Assembly: GCF_965118635.1 (NCBI RefSeq)
Contig: NZ_CBCPHV010000012.1
Coordinates: forward strand, 1 to 58,989
Length of the DNA: 58,989 nt
Source of the DNA: Empedobacter brevis_A
GTDB taxonomy: Bacteria > Bacteroidota > Bacteroidia > Flavobacteriales > Weeksellaceae
Direction: 5' to 3'
Position numbers and translations under genes: made by a program. Shown in pieces: positions 1-7,899 of this stretch. Positions within the stretch are counted from its first letter, which is position 1; every line of letters begins with the position of its first letter. Under the pieces are notes generated by a model, which had not been told where the DNA came from, made no database searches, and saw only the letters and a program-made list of their open reading frames with translations.

Positions 1-327
1 ACATGCATGGAATTGAGTAAAACTTTTTCTTTTTTAGCGAATAAAGGGAAAAACTTATTTGATGATCATCAAATTTTGAATGTCAGCCAAACAAAAAGAA
101 TCAACGCTATTATGCAAACATGTGGTTTCTATGACGAATCTGGCGAATTTGCCTTTCGTGTAGGTTTACCTGGAAAAAGTGGTGTTGGCGGTGGAATTGT
201 TGCAATAATGCCAAAATATTATATCGTTTCTGTTTGGAGCCCTAAATTAAATCCGAAGGGAAATTCTTACAGAGGAATGAAATTTTTGGAAGAATTTACA
301 ACTGCAACAGAAGATTCTATTTTTTAG
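1..327 (+). CDS. glsA: Glutaminase A, C-terminal fragment (cut by window edge)
   Basis: The frame is open from base 1, so the gene begins upstream of the window; the ATG at 7 is internal. The visible 108 codons match the end of the serine-dependent beta-lactamase-like glutaminase family, which hydrolyses L-glutamine to glutamate and ammonia in the cytoplasm. Recognisable family signatures are the glycine-rich block RVGLPGKSGVGGGIVA and, further on, SVWSPKLNPKGNS, followed by the terminal helix with RGMKFLEEF. The catalytic Ser-x-x-Lys is in the missing N-terminal part. The stop overlaps the convergent cmk gene by 11 bases. Family call is firm; the substrate is taken from the family. Confidence 0.88.
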   Translation, partial: TCMELSKTFSFLANKGKNLFDDHQILNVSQTKRINAIMQTCGFYDESGEFAFRVGLPGKSGVGGGIVAIMPKYYIVSVWSPKLNPKGNSYRGMKFLEEFTTATEDSIF

Positions 328-1003
328 ATTGAATAATTTCCATCACTTTATTTACAGTTTCTTCTAAATTCATATTCGAATTATCCACTTCTATTGCATC
401 ATCAGCTTTACGAAGTGGCGAATATGCACGATGAGAATCGATATAATCTCTTTCATTTACATTTTTTAAAACCTCATCCAAAGGAATATTTTTTCCTTGT
501 TGTTGATATTCTAAAAAACGGCGTTCTGCACGAACTTCAGGCGAAGCTGTAACAAAAATTTTGATATCTGCATAAGGAAAAACAGTCGTTCCTATATCGC
601 GGCCATCCATTACAATACTTCCCTTTTCTCCCATTTGTTGTTGAAGCGCAACGCAATAATCACGAACCGCAGGAATTTCAGAAATTGGACTCACCATTTT
701 AGAAACTTGCATGGTACGAATGTCAGCTTCTACATTTTTACCATTTAAATACGTAATATTCTTCTGAGTAGTTGAATCTTGCTTAAATTCTATTTTAATT
801 TTAGACAAGTTATTAACCAATGATTGCTCATCAATCTTATTATCGACAATATAATTATGTTGAAATGCATATAAAGTTACAGCGCGATACATTGCACCGC
901 TATCAATATGTGTATAACCAAGATTTTTTGCAATAATTTTTGACATCGAACTTTTTCCTGTAGAAGAATATCCGTCGATTGCAATAATTAAATTTTCTTT
1001 CAT
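317..1003 (-). CDS. cmk: Cytidylate kinase
   Basis: Phosphorylates CMP and dCMP to the diphosphates with ATP (pyrimidine salvage and recycling, cytoplasm). The 228-aa length is normal for bacterial Cmk. Visible motifs are the P-loop GYSSTGKSS at residues 11-19, the substrate-side DSGAMYRAV at about 34-42 and the CMP-binding DGRDIGT at 133-139. It follows porQ on the same strand with a gap of 56 bases; porQ-cmk adjacency is common in Bacteroidetes. A -7 element of the TAnnTTTG type (TATCTTTG, minus strand, 1021-1028) lies just upstream, so it may also have its own promoter. The 3' end overlaps the convergent glutaminase gene by 11 bases. Confidence 0.95.
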   Translation of the reverse strand: MKENLIIAIDGYSSTGKSSMSKIIAKNLGYTHIDSGAMYRAVTLYAFQHNYIVDNKIDEQSLVNNLSKIKIEFKQDSTTQKNITYLNGKNVEADIRTMQVSKMVSPISEIPAVRDYCVALQQQMGEKGSIVMDGRDIGTTVFPYADIKIFVTASPEVRAERRFLEYQQQGKNIPLDEVLKNVNERDYIDSHRAYSPLRKADDAIEVDNSNMNLEETVNKVMEIIQSKK

Positions 1004-1059
1004 CTAAATAGAATTGAACACAAAGATAATATTTTATCGTTTCGTTGTTTGAAAAGTTT

Positions 1060-2085
1060 TTATAACCAAGGATTACTTCTCCAATAATCTCGTCCTTGAA
1101 TAATACGATCTAAATTGATTATCAAACCAAAATGATTAGATCCTCCTGATTTATGGTAATTCGCATGACTATATTCGAATCGGAAAGCATTTACACGAAT
1201 TCCAAAACCATATGTTAATCCAGATAATGAGCGAATTCCTTCCGCGGCTAATTCATTTCCTCGTTTAAAATTATATCCTAAACGCATATTGAAATCTGAT
1301 TCTGGAAATAATTCTGCTCCTACAGAAACATGATCTATTATTTTTCGTCCACCAGAAACTTCTTCTCCATTTTTATTATAAGGTTGAGAAATATCAAACT
1401 TCTGCAAATCATGTAAAGAAAGCGTAAATTCTAACGGTACATGTTCCAATCGATGCGAAATTCCCAAGTTAACTTGCGTTGGCATATCTTCCTTTTTACC
1501 ATTATAAGTTTGAATTTGTCCTCCTATGTTTCGCACAACCAACGATACATCGATATTTTTATCGAAATCGTGATAAGAAACTCCTATATCTCCAGCTATT
1601 GCAGAAGATTTGTACGATTCGATTGTCGAATTTATATATTTTAAATTTGCTCCAATTGTCCAATAATCTCCCAAAACGCGAGCATAACCAACTGTAATCG
1701 CTGCATCATTTGCTTTGAAATTTCCTGTGAAATTTCCATTCTGATCTGTTCCAACTAATTTTCCATAATCGACATATTGTCCATGAAGAGACAAAAAATT
1801 CTCTTTATCAATTTCATAAACCGTAGAAAATGTTCCGAAATCTACATCTGCAATATAATTGACATAATTAATTCCGAATTGTCCATGTTGTTCACGATTC
1901 ATCAATGCAGGATTCCATAAAGAAGAATTTGGATCGGCATCCCAAGAAGTCGATGCATTTCCTCCCAAAGCAGCTTGGCGAGGAGAAGTTGTAATGTTCA
2001 AAAACTCGTAAACACGCGTTCCATCTTGCGCAAAAATCGAAGACGAAAGTGCGATAAACAATAATGTACTTAGCTTTTTAAACAT
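1060..2085 (-). CDS. porQ: Type IX secretion system protein PorQ
   Basis: A 341-aa outer-membrane beta-barrel protein of the PorQ family. It belongs to the attachment complex of the type IX secretion system, which exports proteins with T9SS C-terminal domains and anchors them at the cell surface. The signal peptide covers residues 1-19 (basic MFKK, hydrophobic core, cleavage after FAQ). It is followed by the family's conserved start YEFLNITTSPRQAALGG and the DPNSSLWNPAL motif; the rest alternates like barrel strands and ends in an aromatic residue pair (NPWL). Its place upstream of cmk is the usual PorQ context. A TATTTTTG -7 element lies only four bases before the ATG, so the mRNA may be leaderless. 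Confidence 0.9.
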   Translation of the reverse strand: MFKKLSTLLFIALSSSIFAQDGTRVYEFLNITTSPRQAALGGNASTSWDADPNSSLWNPALMNREQHGQFGINYVNYIADVDFGTFSTVYEIDKENFLSLHGQYVDYGKLVGTDQNGNFTGNFKANDAAITVGYARVLGDYWTIGANLKYINSTIESYKSSAIAGDIGVSYHDFDKNIDVSLVVRNIGGQIQTYNGKKEDMPTQVNLGISHRLEHVPLEFTLSLHDLQKFDISQPYNKNGEEVSGGRKIIDHVSVGAELFPESDFNMRLGYNFKRGNELAAEGIRSLSGLTYGFGIRVNAFRFEYSHANYHKSGGSNHFGLIINLDRIIQGRDYWRSNPWL

Positions 2086-2089
2086 TTAG

Positions 2090-2097
2090 CAAAAATA
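2090..2097 (-). promoter_or_regulatory. -7 promoter element abutting the porQ start codon
   Basis: On the minus strand the sequence TATTTTTG fits the Bacteroidetes TAnnTTTG -7 consensus. Only CTAA separates it from the porQ ATG at 2085. If transcription starts the usual few bases downstream, the message begins at or within the start codon. No good TTG -33 box was seen at the expected distance. Confidence 0.45.
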
Positions 2098-2203
2098 AAG
2101 ATTTTGTAGAATAACGGAAACAGAATGATTTTGGTATAAATGAAACAATATTTTAAGGTTTCTGAAAAAAAAGCTTAACTTCAATTCACCTAATAAATAC
2201 TTT

Positions 2204-4474
2204 ATGGAATTTTTTATTACCATTTTTATTTTCGTGCTAATTTTCATTTTGTTCAATAAAATCTCGAAATTAAAAAAACAACTTGATTCTCAAGAAAATA
2301 AGTTAAAATATTTGCAAGAACAAATTGATGAAAAGGAAACTAAACCTGAATTAAAATCAATTGTTGAACAACCTAAAATAATTGAAGAGAAAAAAACTGA
2401 ACCTCAACCAGAAATTGTTTCATATAACAAGGTAGAACCACCAAAAGAAATTTTTGACGAAGTTCCACCAAGACAAACTACTGAAAGTATTTTTGATAAA
2501 AACCTGAACAATGCAATTGCTTTTATTAAAGACAATTTCTTAACGATTTTCGGGATTGTAACATTAGTTCTTGGAATTGGTTATTTCGTGAAATATGCAA
2601 TTGATCAAAATTGGGTTAAAGAAACTTTCCGTATGATAATTGGAATTGTTGTTGGTTTAGGAATTATTGGCATTGCACACAAAATCAGAAAAAACTACGA
2701 AATCTTTTCTTCTATATTAATTGGCGGCGGATTAGCCATTTTATATTTTACATTAACAATTGCCTTTCGCGAATATCAATTATTTTCTCAGAATACAGCT
2801 TTTGGATTGATAACAATCGTAACAATTTTTTCTATTGTAATGGCAATGTTATATAATCGACAAGTTTTAGCCATTTTCTCAATCATTGGTGGTTTTACTG
2901 CTCCATTAATGGTTAGTTCGGGCGAAAGCAATTTTATTTTTCTGTTTGGTTATTTATCAATTCTTAATCTAAGTATGCTTTATATGGCTTGGCGCAAAAA
3001 TTGGGAAATCATTTCATTTATTGCATTTGGCTTTACCTTTATATATAGTATTGCGTGGATTGATAATTCCAAAACCTCAACCCAATATCTTTTCTTTGGT
3101 TTGCTTTACCTTATTTTTACACTAACAAGCTTACTTAATTATTTCAAAAAAGGAGAATTTTCAGTTTGGAATTCGCTTTTCTTTATTTTTAATACAATTT
3201 TATCTACAATCTTAATTTCTTCTGTTTATTATTTTATTATTGGGAATAATAATGGTTTGATAACATTTTTATTTGGATTGATAAACGCATTTGCTGCATT
3301 TTATATCTACAAAACATCAAAACACAATTTATTACAAAGCACTTTAATTGGTTTAAGCATTGCTTTGATAACAACTGCAATTGCATTACAATTCAAAGCC
3401 AATGTTGTTTCGATTTGTTTCGCAATTGAATCGACTTTATTATTATTTCTTTGGAAAAAAAGTAGAGAAAATATTTTCAAAATCTTTTTCATCGCAATGT
3501 TTCCATTTCTATTAATTGCTTTATGCATTAATTGGTTTGATTATATAGATAGCACAAAACATTTAACTATCATTTTCAATCATGTTTTTATCACAAGTTT
3601 TATTGCGCTTATTTGTTCTATTGTGAATATTTATTTAATGAATGATTTCGAAAACGAAGAACAATTTTTAGGATTTAAGCTCAATCATTCTAAGTTTATT
3701 TTCATCTTAATCTCCATTTTATTGATGTACACAGGAATTTTGTTCGAATTAATTTATCAAATCGAACCTTATTTCAATTCCGCAATGATTTTAAGTTATG
3801 TTTTTATTTATACATTGTTCTTTATTGCTTTTATTTTAACTCTTCGTCAAAAACTGAATTTAGGAAATAGATTGCAACTTGTTCTACAAATTTCAGCAAG
3901 TATTTGTGTGCTATTTTTACCAATTTGCGCAGATATTCCGAATTTAATATACGATACAAATCATAACCTTGGCAGTTATTTACTTTATTTGACTTATCTA
4001 ATTCCTACCATTTACATTACTTATTCGGTTGTAAAAGATCGTGATTTCTCAATTTCTAATACAAAACAAATCGTTTGTATGTTCTTCTTAGTTTATGTTA
4101 TTAGTTTTGAAATTTACAATACGTTTATGTTCATCACACTTGATGAAACATCATCTAACTTTTATCATCAAACTGATATTTTCCGAATGATATTATTACC
4201 AATTATTTGGGCAATTATAGGATTTGCATTGATTTATTTCGGATTGAAAAAACAACTGAAAGGTTTTCCTCTTGTTGGAATTATATTATTTGGATTGATT
4301 ATTCTGAAATTATATCTTGTTGATGTTTGGGAAATGAGCAACATTTTCAGAATAATATCTTTTATTGTTTTAGGAATTTTAATTTTATTAACTTCTTTTA
4401 TGTATCAAAAACTAAAAAATTTAATGGTTAATTTGATTGAAAAACCAAACGAAAACAAAGAAGCTGAACAATAA
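2204..4474 (+). CDS. DUF2339 family polytopic membrane protein
   Basis: A 756-aa protein with an N-terminal membrane helix (about residues 1-18), a short coiled coil (about 20-48, rich in Lys/Glu/Gln heptads) and a Pro/Glu-rich linker. From about residue 105 there is a long array of roughly twenty hydrophobic segments. This is the layout of the DUF2339 family (predicted inner-membrane proteins of unknown function). The glycine-rich IGIVVGLGIIGIA and LIGGGLAILY segments resemble the family's first conserved helices. The last codons form one arm of a terminator hairpin. I see no catalytic motif and do not assign a function. Confidence 0.8.
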   Translation: MEFFITIFIFVLIFILFNKISKLKKQLDSQENKLKYLQEQIDEKETKPELKSIVEQPKIIEEKKTEPQPEIVSYNKVEPPKEIFDEVPPRQTTESIFDKNLNNAIAFIKDNFLTIFGIVTLVLGIGYFVKYAIDQNWVKETFRMIIGIVVGLGIIGIAHKIRKNYEIFSSILIGGGLAILYFTLTIAFREYQLFSQNTAFGLITIVTIFSIVMAMLYNRQVLAIFSIIGGFTAPLMVSSGESNFIFLFGYLSILNLSMLYMAWRKNWEIISFIAFGFTFIYSIAWIDNSKTSTQYLFFGLLYLIFTLTSLLNYFKKGEFSVWNSLFFIFNTILSTILISSVYYFIIGNNNGLITFLFGLINAFAAFYIYKTSKHNLLQSTLIGLSIALITTAIALQFKANVVSICFAIESTLLLFLWKKSRENIFKIFFIAMFPFLLIALCINWFDYIDSTKHLTIIFNHVFITSFIALICSIVNIYLMNDFENEEQFLGFKLNHSKFIFILISILLMYTGILFELIYQIEPYFNSAMILSYVFIYTLFFIAFILTLRQKLNLGNRLQLVLQISASICVLFLPICADIPNLIYDTNHNLGSYLLYLTYLIPTIYITYSVVKDRDFSISNTKQIVCMFFLVYVISFEIYNTFMFITLDETSSNFYHQTDIFRMILLPIIWAIIGFALIYFGLKKQLKGFPLVGIILFGLIILKLYLVDVWEMSNIFRIISFIVLGILILLTSFMYQKLKNLMVNLIEKPNENKEAEQ

Positions 4475-4491
4475 TGTTCAGCTTCTTTGTT
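4454..4491. terminator. Bidirectional terminator overlapping the end of the DUF2339 gene
   Basis: A perfect 17-bp inverted repeat: AACAAAGAAGCTGAACA at 4454-4470 and its complement at 4475-4491, with loop ATAA. The left arm encodes the last residues of the DUF2339 protein and its stop codon lies in the loop. The convergent mechanosensitive channel gene ends at 4494, so one hairpin can serve both genes. Confidence 0.85.
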
Positions 4492-4493
4492 AA

Positions 4494-5786
4494 TTATTTT
4501 TCTTTTAAAACATCTCCTATAAAACGCATATCGTCTGAAGAAGGCGATTCGAAAATCTCTAAATGGAAGAATGGAACAATAGCAAAAATATGATCAAAAA
4601 TATCTGCCATAATCACTTCATATTCATTCCAAACAGTTGTATTGGTAAACATAAATAACTCAATTGGAACGCCATGTTCTGTTGACTGAAGTTGCCGAAC
4701 CTCGAACATTAAATCTGTTCTAATTTTTGGGCTATTATATGTATATGTCTTGATATATTGTCGAAACAAACCGATATTCGTCATTCTTCTGCCATTTACT
4801 AAAACTGTAGGATCAACTTTATTCGAAACATTATATTGATTAATTTCGTTTGTTCTATCTACAATAAAATCGTGAAGCATTCGAATTTTTTTCAACTCTT
4901 CGATTTCTTCTTCTGTTAAAAACCGAATGGAATTTATCTTGATATTGATTGAACGTTTTATTCTTCTTCCTCCAGCGTTTTGCATTCCACGATAATTGCG
5001 AAACGAATCTGAAACCAAAGCATAAGTAGGAATTGTTGTAATTGTTTTATCAAAATTCTGAACTTTTACTGTTCCTAAATTGATCTCGATTACTGTTCCA
5101 TCTGCGCCATATTTTGTCATTTCAATCCAATCGCCAACTCGAACCATATCATTCATAGAAACCTGAATGCTTGCTACAAAACCTAAAATAAAATCTTTAA
5201 AAATCAACATTAAAATAGCTGAAGCAGCTCCCAAAGAAACTAAAAATGTGATTGGAGATTTTCCTGTAACAATTGAAAAAATAAGAATTCCACAAACAAA
5301 AAACAGTGTAATACTCATTACTTGTACATAACTATCAATTGGTTTGTCTGCAAAAGATTTTTTGCTGCGGAGAAGATCTCGAAATGTTTTAAAAACCGCA
5401 TTAAATAATAAACCAACTATTATAACTAATGCAATATCGGTGATTTGCATGGCTATTTTTATCCAATTCGGAAATCCTCTGAAGATAAATGGAATGGCTT
5501 CTTTTGCTACAATTATAGGAACAATGTGTGTTGCGAATTGCAAAACTCTATTCTTCACTAGTAAATCATCTATCTTCGTTTTACTTTTCTGAATCGCGTT
5601 TGTTAAAACTAATAACAACACTTTTCGCAATAAAAAATCGATTACATATAAGATAATCACAAGTGATATCGATAACAAAATTGTTGTCATTATCGTGGTT
5701 GAATAACTTGAAAGCCCTAGCTTGGCAATTATTTCTAATGTTGAACGATATAAATCGCTTTGAATATTTTCGTCTAAAAGTTCCAT
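4494..5786 (-). CDS. MscS-family mechanosensitive channel (YbdG-like)
   Basis: A 430-aa integral membrane protein. Several hydrophobic segments fill the first 200 residues. They lead into an MscS pore helix and beta domain with the family signature around residues 205-260 (MVRVGDWIEM, then GTVIEINLGTVKVQNFDKT and IPTYALVSDSFRNY). Length and the long C-terminal domain fit the YbdG/MscM subfamily, which protects cells from moderate osmotic downshock in the inner membrane. It stands alone, convergent with the DUF2339 gene and divergent from zupT. Family is firm; the exact subtype rests on length and the conserved loop after the beta domain. Confidence 0.88.
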   Translation of the reverse strand: MELLDENIQSDLYRSTLEIIAKLGLSSYSTTIMTTILLSISLVIILYVIDFLLRKVLLLVLTNAIQKSKTKIDDLLVKNRVLQFATHIVPIIVAKEAIPFIFRGFPNWIKIAMQITDIALVIIVGLLFNAVFKTFRDLLRSKKSFADKPIDSYVQVMSITLFFVCGILIFSIVTGKSPITFLVSLGAASAILMLIFKDFILGFVASIQVSMNDMVRVGDWIEMTKYGADGTVIEINLGTVKVQNFDKTITTIPTYALVSDSFRNYRGMQNAGGRRIKRSINIKINSIRFLTEEEIEELKKIRMLHDFIVDRTNEINQYNVSNKVDPTVLVNGRRMTNIGLFRQYIKTYTYNSPKIRTDLMFEVRQLQSTEHGVPIELFMFTNTTVWNEYEVIMADIFDHIFAIVPFFHLEIFESPSSDDMRFIGDVLKEK

Positions 5787-5885
5787 CTAAATCATAAACT
5801 AATTTGACAAAAATAAGTTTATCCTTTTCATAAATTACAAAAATTGAGTAATTAGATTGAAAAATATTTAAACTATTAATTTATT

Positions 5886-5931
5886 TTGATTCAAAGTAAA
5901 GAATGGTTTATATTTGTTAGATTAATCTAAC
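5886..5931 (+). promoter_or_regulatory. zupT promoter with overlapping palindromic operator
   Basis: TTG at 5886-5888 and TATATTTG at 5909-5916 are separated by 20 bases and form a good Bacteroidetes -33/-7 pair. Beginning on the last base of the -7 box is a perfect 16-bp palindrome, GTTAGATTAATCTAAC (5916-5931), which covers the expected start of transcription. The TTAG...CTAA symmetry resembles operators of DtxR/MntR-type metal-dependent repressors. Repression of zupT when metal is plentiful is an inference. Confidence 0.65.
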
Positions 5932-5947
5932 TTATTTATTAAAATTA

Positions 5948-6730
5948 ATGTTATCAAATCCTTTGATATTTGCTTTTAGTTTAACATTTCTTGCTGGAAT
6001 CAGTACTGGAATTGGAAGTCTTTTGTGTTTATTGTACAAAAAATTCAATCCAAAATTCTTAGGAATCATGTTAGGAATTTCTGCTGGCGTTATGCTTTAT
6101 GTTTCATTTGTAGAAATTTTGACAAAAGCTAAAGAATCTCTTTCGATTGTTTTTGGAGAAAAATTAGGTTCTACCTACACTTTATTAGGATTTTTTATTG
6201 GGATTTTAGTTATTATATTAATTGATAAATTATTACCTTTTCATCTTTGTGAAGAAAAAGAAACGGAAACCAACGATCAAAAACTTTTGCGTTTAGGGAT
6301 ATTTTCTGCTTTAGCTTTATCTATTCACAATTTCCCAGAAGGTTTAGCTACTTTTTTGTCTGCGCTAGAAAATCCGGCATATGGTCTTTCCATTGCTGTT
6401 GCTATTGCGATTCATAATATTCCCGAAGGAATCGCTGTTGCTGTGCCCATATATTATGCGACAAAAAATAGAAAAAAAGCATTTTTATATTCTTTTCTAT
6501 CTGGATTGACTGAACCTATAGGCGCTGTGATTGGTTATTTTGTTTTATTACAATTTTTTGACGAATCTATTTTTGGTGCTATTTTCGCAAGTGTTGCAGG
6601 AATGATGGTTTATATTTCTATCAATGAATTAATTCCTACCGCAAAAGAATATGCTGGTAAAAAGCTGTCAACATACGGAATTGTTTTGGGAATGTTTATT
6701 ATGGCTGTTAGTCTTATATTTCTAAATTAA
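5948..6730 (+). CDS. zupT: ZIP-family zinc transporter ZupT
   Basis: Imports Zn2+ (and often Fe2+ or Mn2+) across the inner membrane. The 260-aa length and eight hydrophobic segments fit ZupT. The two diagnostic metal-binding helices are present: HNFPEGLATF at about residue 125 and HNIPEGIAVAVPIY at about 158. A charged loop (EEKETETNDQ) lies between the third and fourth segments, where ZIP proteins often carry a variable loop. It is transcribed alone from a promoter overlapped by a 16-bp palindrome, suggesting metal-responsive repression, and is followed by a weak hairpin (ACTTC/GAAGT, 6744-6762). Confidence 0.92.
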   Translation: MLSNPLIFAFSLTFLAGISTGIGSLLCLLYKKFNPKFLGIMLGISAGVMLYVSFVEILTKAKESLSIVFGEKLGSTYTLLGFFIGILVIILIDKLLPFHLCEEKETETNDQKLLRLGIFSALALSIHNFPEGLATFLSALENPAYGLSIAVAIAIHNIPEGIAVAVPIYYATKNRKKAFLYSFLSGLTEPIGAVIGYFVLLQFFDESIFGAIFASVAGMMVYISINELIPTAKEYAGKKLSTYGIVLGMFIMAVSLIFLN

Positions 6731-6743
6731 AAACATAAAAAAA

Positions 6744-6770
6744 ACTTCCCTAAAAGAGAAGTAATTTTTA
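6744..6770 (+). terminator. Weak terminator after zupT
   Basis: A short stem ACTTC...GAAGT (6744-6762) followed by AATTTTT. The stem is only five certain pairs with a further CT/AG pair possible, so efficiency is doubtful. Confidence 0.35.
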
Positions 6771-6898
6771 AGAAATGATATAAATTAACACATGAGGATT
6801 TTGTTACTGCAAATGTATACAAGAAACTAAACACAAAGCTTAATAGAATATCATTAGATTGTTAAGTAAGTATTAAGAAGTAATATTAACATTATAAA

Positions 6899-6928
6899 AA
6901 AAGCTCGAAACATTTGTTTCGAGCTTTT
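6899..6928 (-). terminator. Terminator of tRNA-Leu
   Basis: AAAAGCTCGAAAC / GTTTCGAGCTTTT with loop ATTT is a 13-bp perfect inverted repeat located just past the 3' end of the minus-strand tRNA; in that direction it runs into T-rich sequence. Confidence 0.85.
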
Positions 6929-6932
6929 CTAG

Positions 6933-7013
6933 TACTCGGAGTGGGAATCGAACCCACACTCCAAAGGAACACGAGTTTGAGTCGTGCGCGTCTACCAATT
7001 CCGCCATCCGAGC
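6933..7013 (-). tRNA. tRNA-Leu (anticodon CAA)
   Basis: Read on the minus strand, the cloverleaf is clear. It has an acceptor arm GCTCGGA/TCCGAGT, a D-arm with GGTAGACGC, an anticodon arm CACGA-CTCAAAC-TCGTG giving anticodon CAA (reads UUG), a long variable arm typical of class II tRNAs, and a T-loop GGTTCGATTCC. The length is about 81 nt and CCA is not encoded. A TATATTTGCA -7 element lies at 7026-7033 on the minus strand. Confidence 0.95.
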
Positions 7014-7025
7014 CTTTATGGATTG

Positions 7026-7033
7026 CAAATATA
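7026..7033 (-). promoter_or_regulatory. -7 promoter element of tRNA-Leu
   Basis: Minus-strand TATATTTG, matching TAnnTTTG, 12 bases before the tRNA 5' end. The same octamer precedes both tRNA-Phe genes and the tRNA-Arg gene in this window. Confidence 0.7.
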
Positions 7034-7074
7034 GTGTTAGTTTATTTATTTTTCCAAATGTTTTTTTAAACTTT

Positions 7075-7857
7075 TCACAGAATTATTTCTAACATATCGT
7101 AAGCCAAATGTTTACCTTTTGGCAATTGCTTTTCTACAACATCATGAAAACCTAAATAATGTGATATATGCGTAAAATAAGTTTCTTTTGCTCCTATCAA
7201 ATCTGAATACTGAATAGCTTCATCTAACAAAATATGCGAAAAATGTTCTTGTTCAACTCGCAATGCACTTATGATTAAAACTTCAACTCCTTTTAGTTTC
7301 TCAAGAGATTCTGCTGGAATTGTTTTTACATCTGTTAAATAAGCAACTTTATCATCAATCAAATAACCCAAAATAGGTAAAGTTCCATGCATAATTTTTA
7401 TAGGTTCAATTTTAAAACCAGCAACTGAAAACGATTTCTCTTTTATGACGTTCTCAATAACCGTAGGAACACCGGGATATTTATGCTCAACAAACATATA
7501 TGGAAAACGATGATGCAATTCATTTAGCACACGTTCCAAACCATAAACATTCATATCTTTTCCAGATTTAAAAACTAATGGACGAATATCATCCAAGCCC
7601 ATTACATGATCATTATGTTCATGCGTATATAATATCCCATCTAATCTTTGAGCATTATAACGCAACATTTGTTGCCTAAAATCTGGTCCACTATCAATTG
7701 TTATAATCTTGCCATCCTTTTCCAATAATAAAGAAGAACGCAAACGTTTATCTTTTTGATTTGTTGATAAACATACAGGATGATCGCTTCCTATAATAGG
7801 AATTCCTTGCGAAGTTCCTGTTCCTAAAAAATGTATTTTTATATTTGATTTAGCCAT
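7075..7857 (-). CDS. MBL-fold metallo-hydrolase (PhnP-like)
   Basis: A 260-aa cytoplasmic metallo-beta-lactamase-fold hydrolase. It opens with the family strand FLGTGTSQGIP (residues 10-20) and carries the metal-binding HEHNDH at 79-84, a later conserved His in MHGTLP, the Asp in YLTDVK and a C-terminal HISH motif. This is the PhnP/COG1235 branch, whose characterised members are cyclic phosphodiesterases. There is no phosphonate gene nearby, so the substrate cannot be stated. It is divergent from the next gene with only 42 bases between the two starts. Confidence 0.85.
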   Translation of the reverse strand: MAKSNIKIHFLGTGTSQGIPIIGSDHPVCLSTNQKDKRLRSSLLLEKDGKIITIDSGPDFRQQMLRYNAQRLDGILYTHEHNDHVMGLDDIRPLVFKSGKDMNVYGLERVLNELHHRFPYMFVEHKYPGVPTVIENVIKEKSFSVAGFKIEPIKIMHGTLPILGYLIDDKVAYLTDVKTIPAESLEKLKGVEVLIISALRVEQEHFSHILLDEAIQYSDLIGAKETYFTHISHYLGFHDVVEKQLPKGKHLAYDMLEIIL

Positions 7858-7899
7858 AATGATTTGGTAAATTTACCACAAACTATTTGAAATTAAAAT

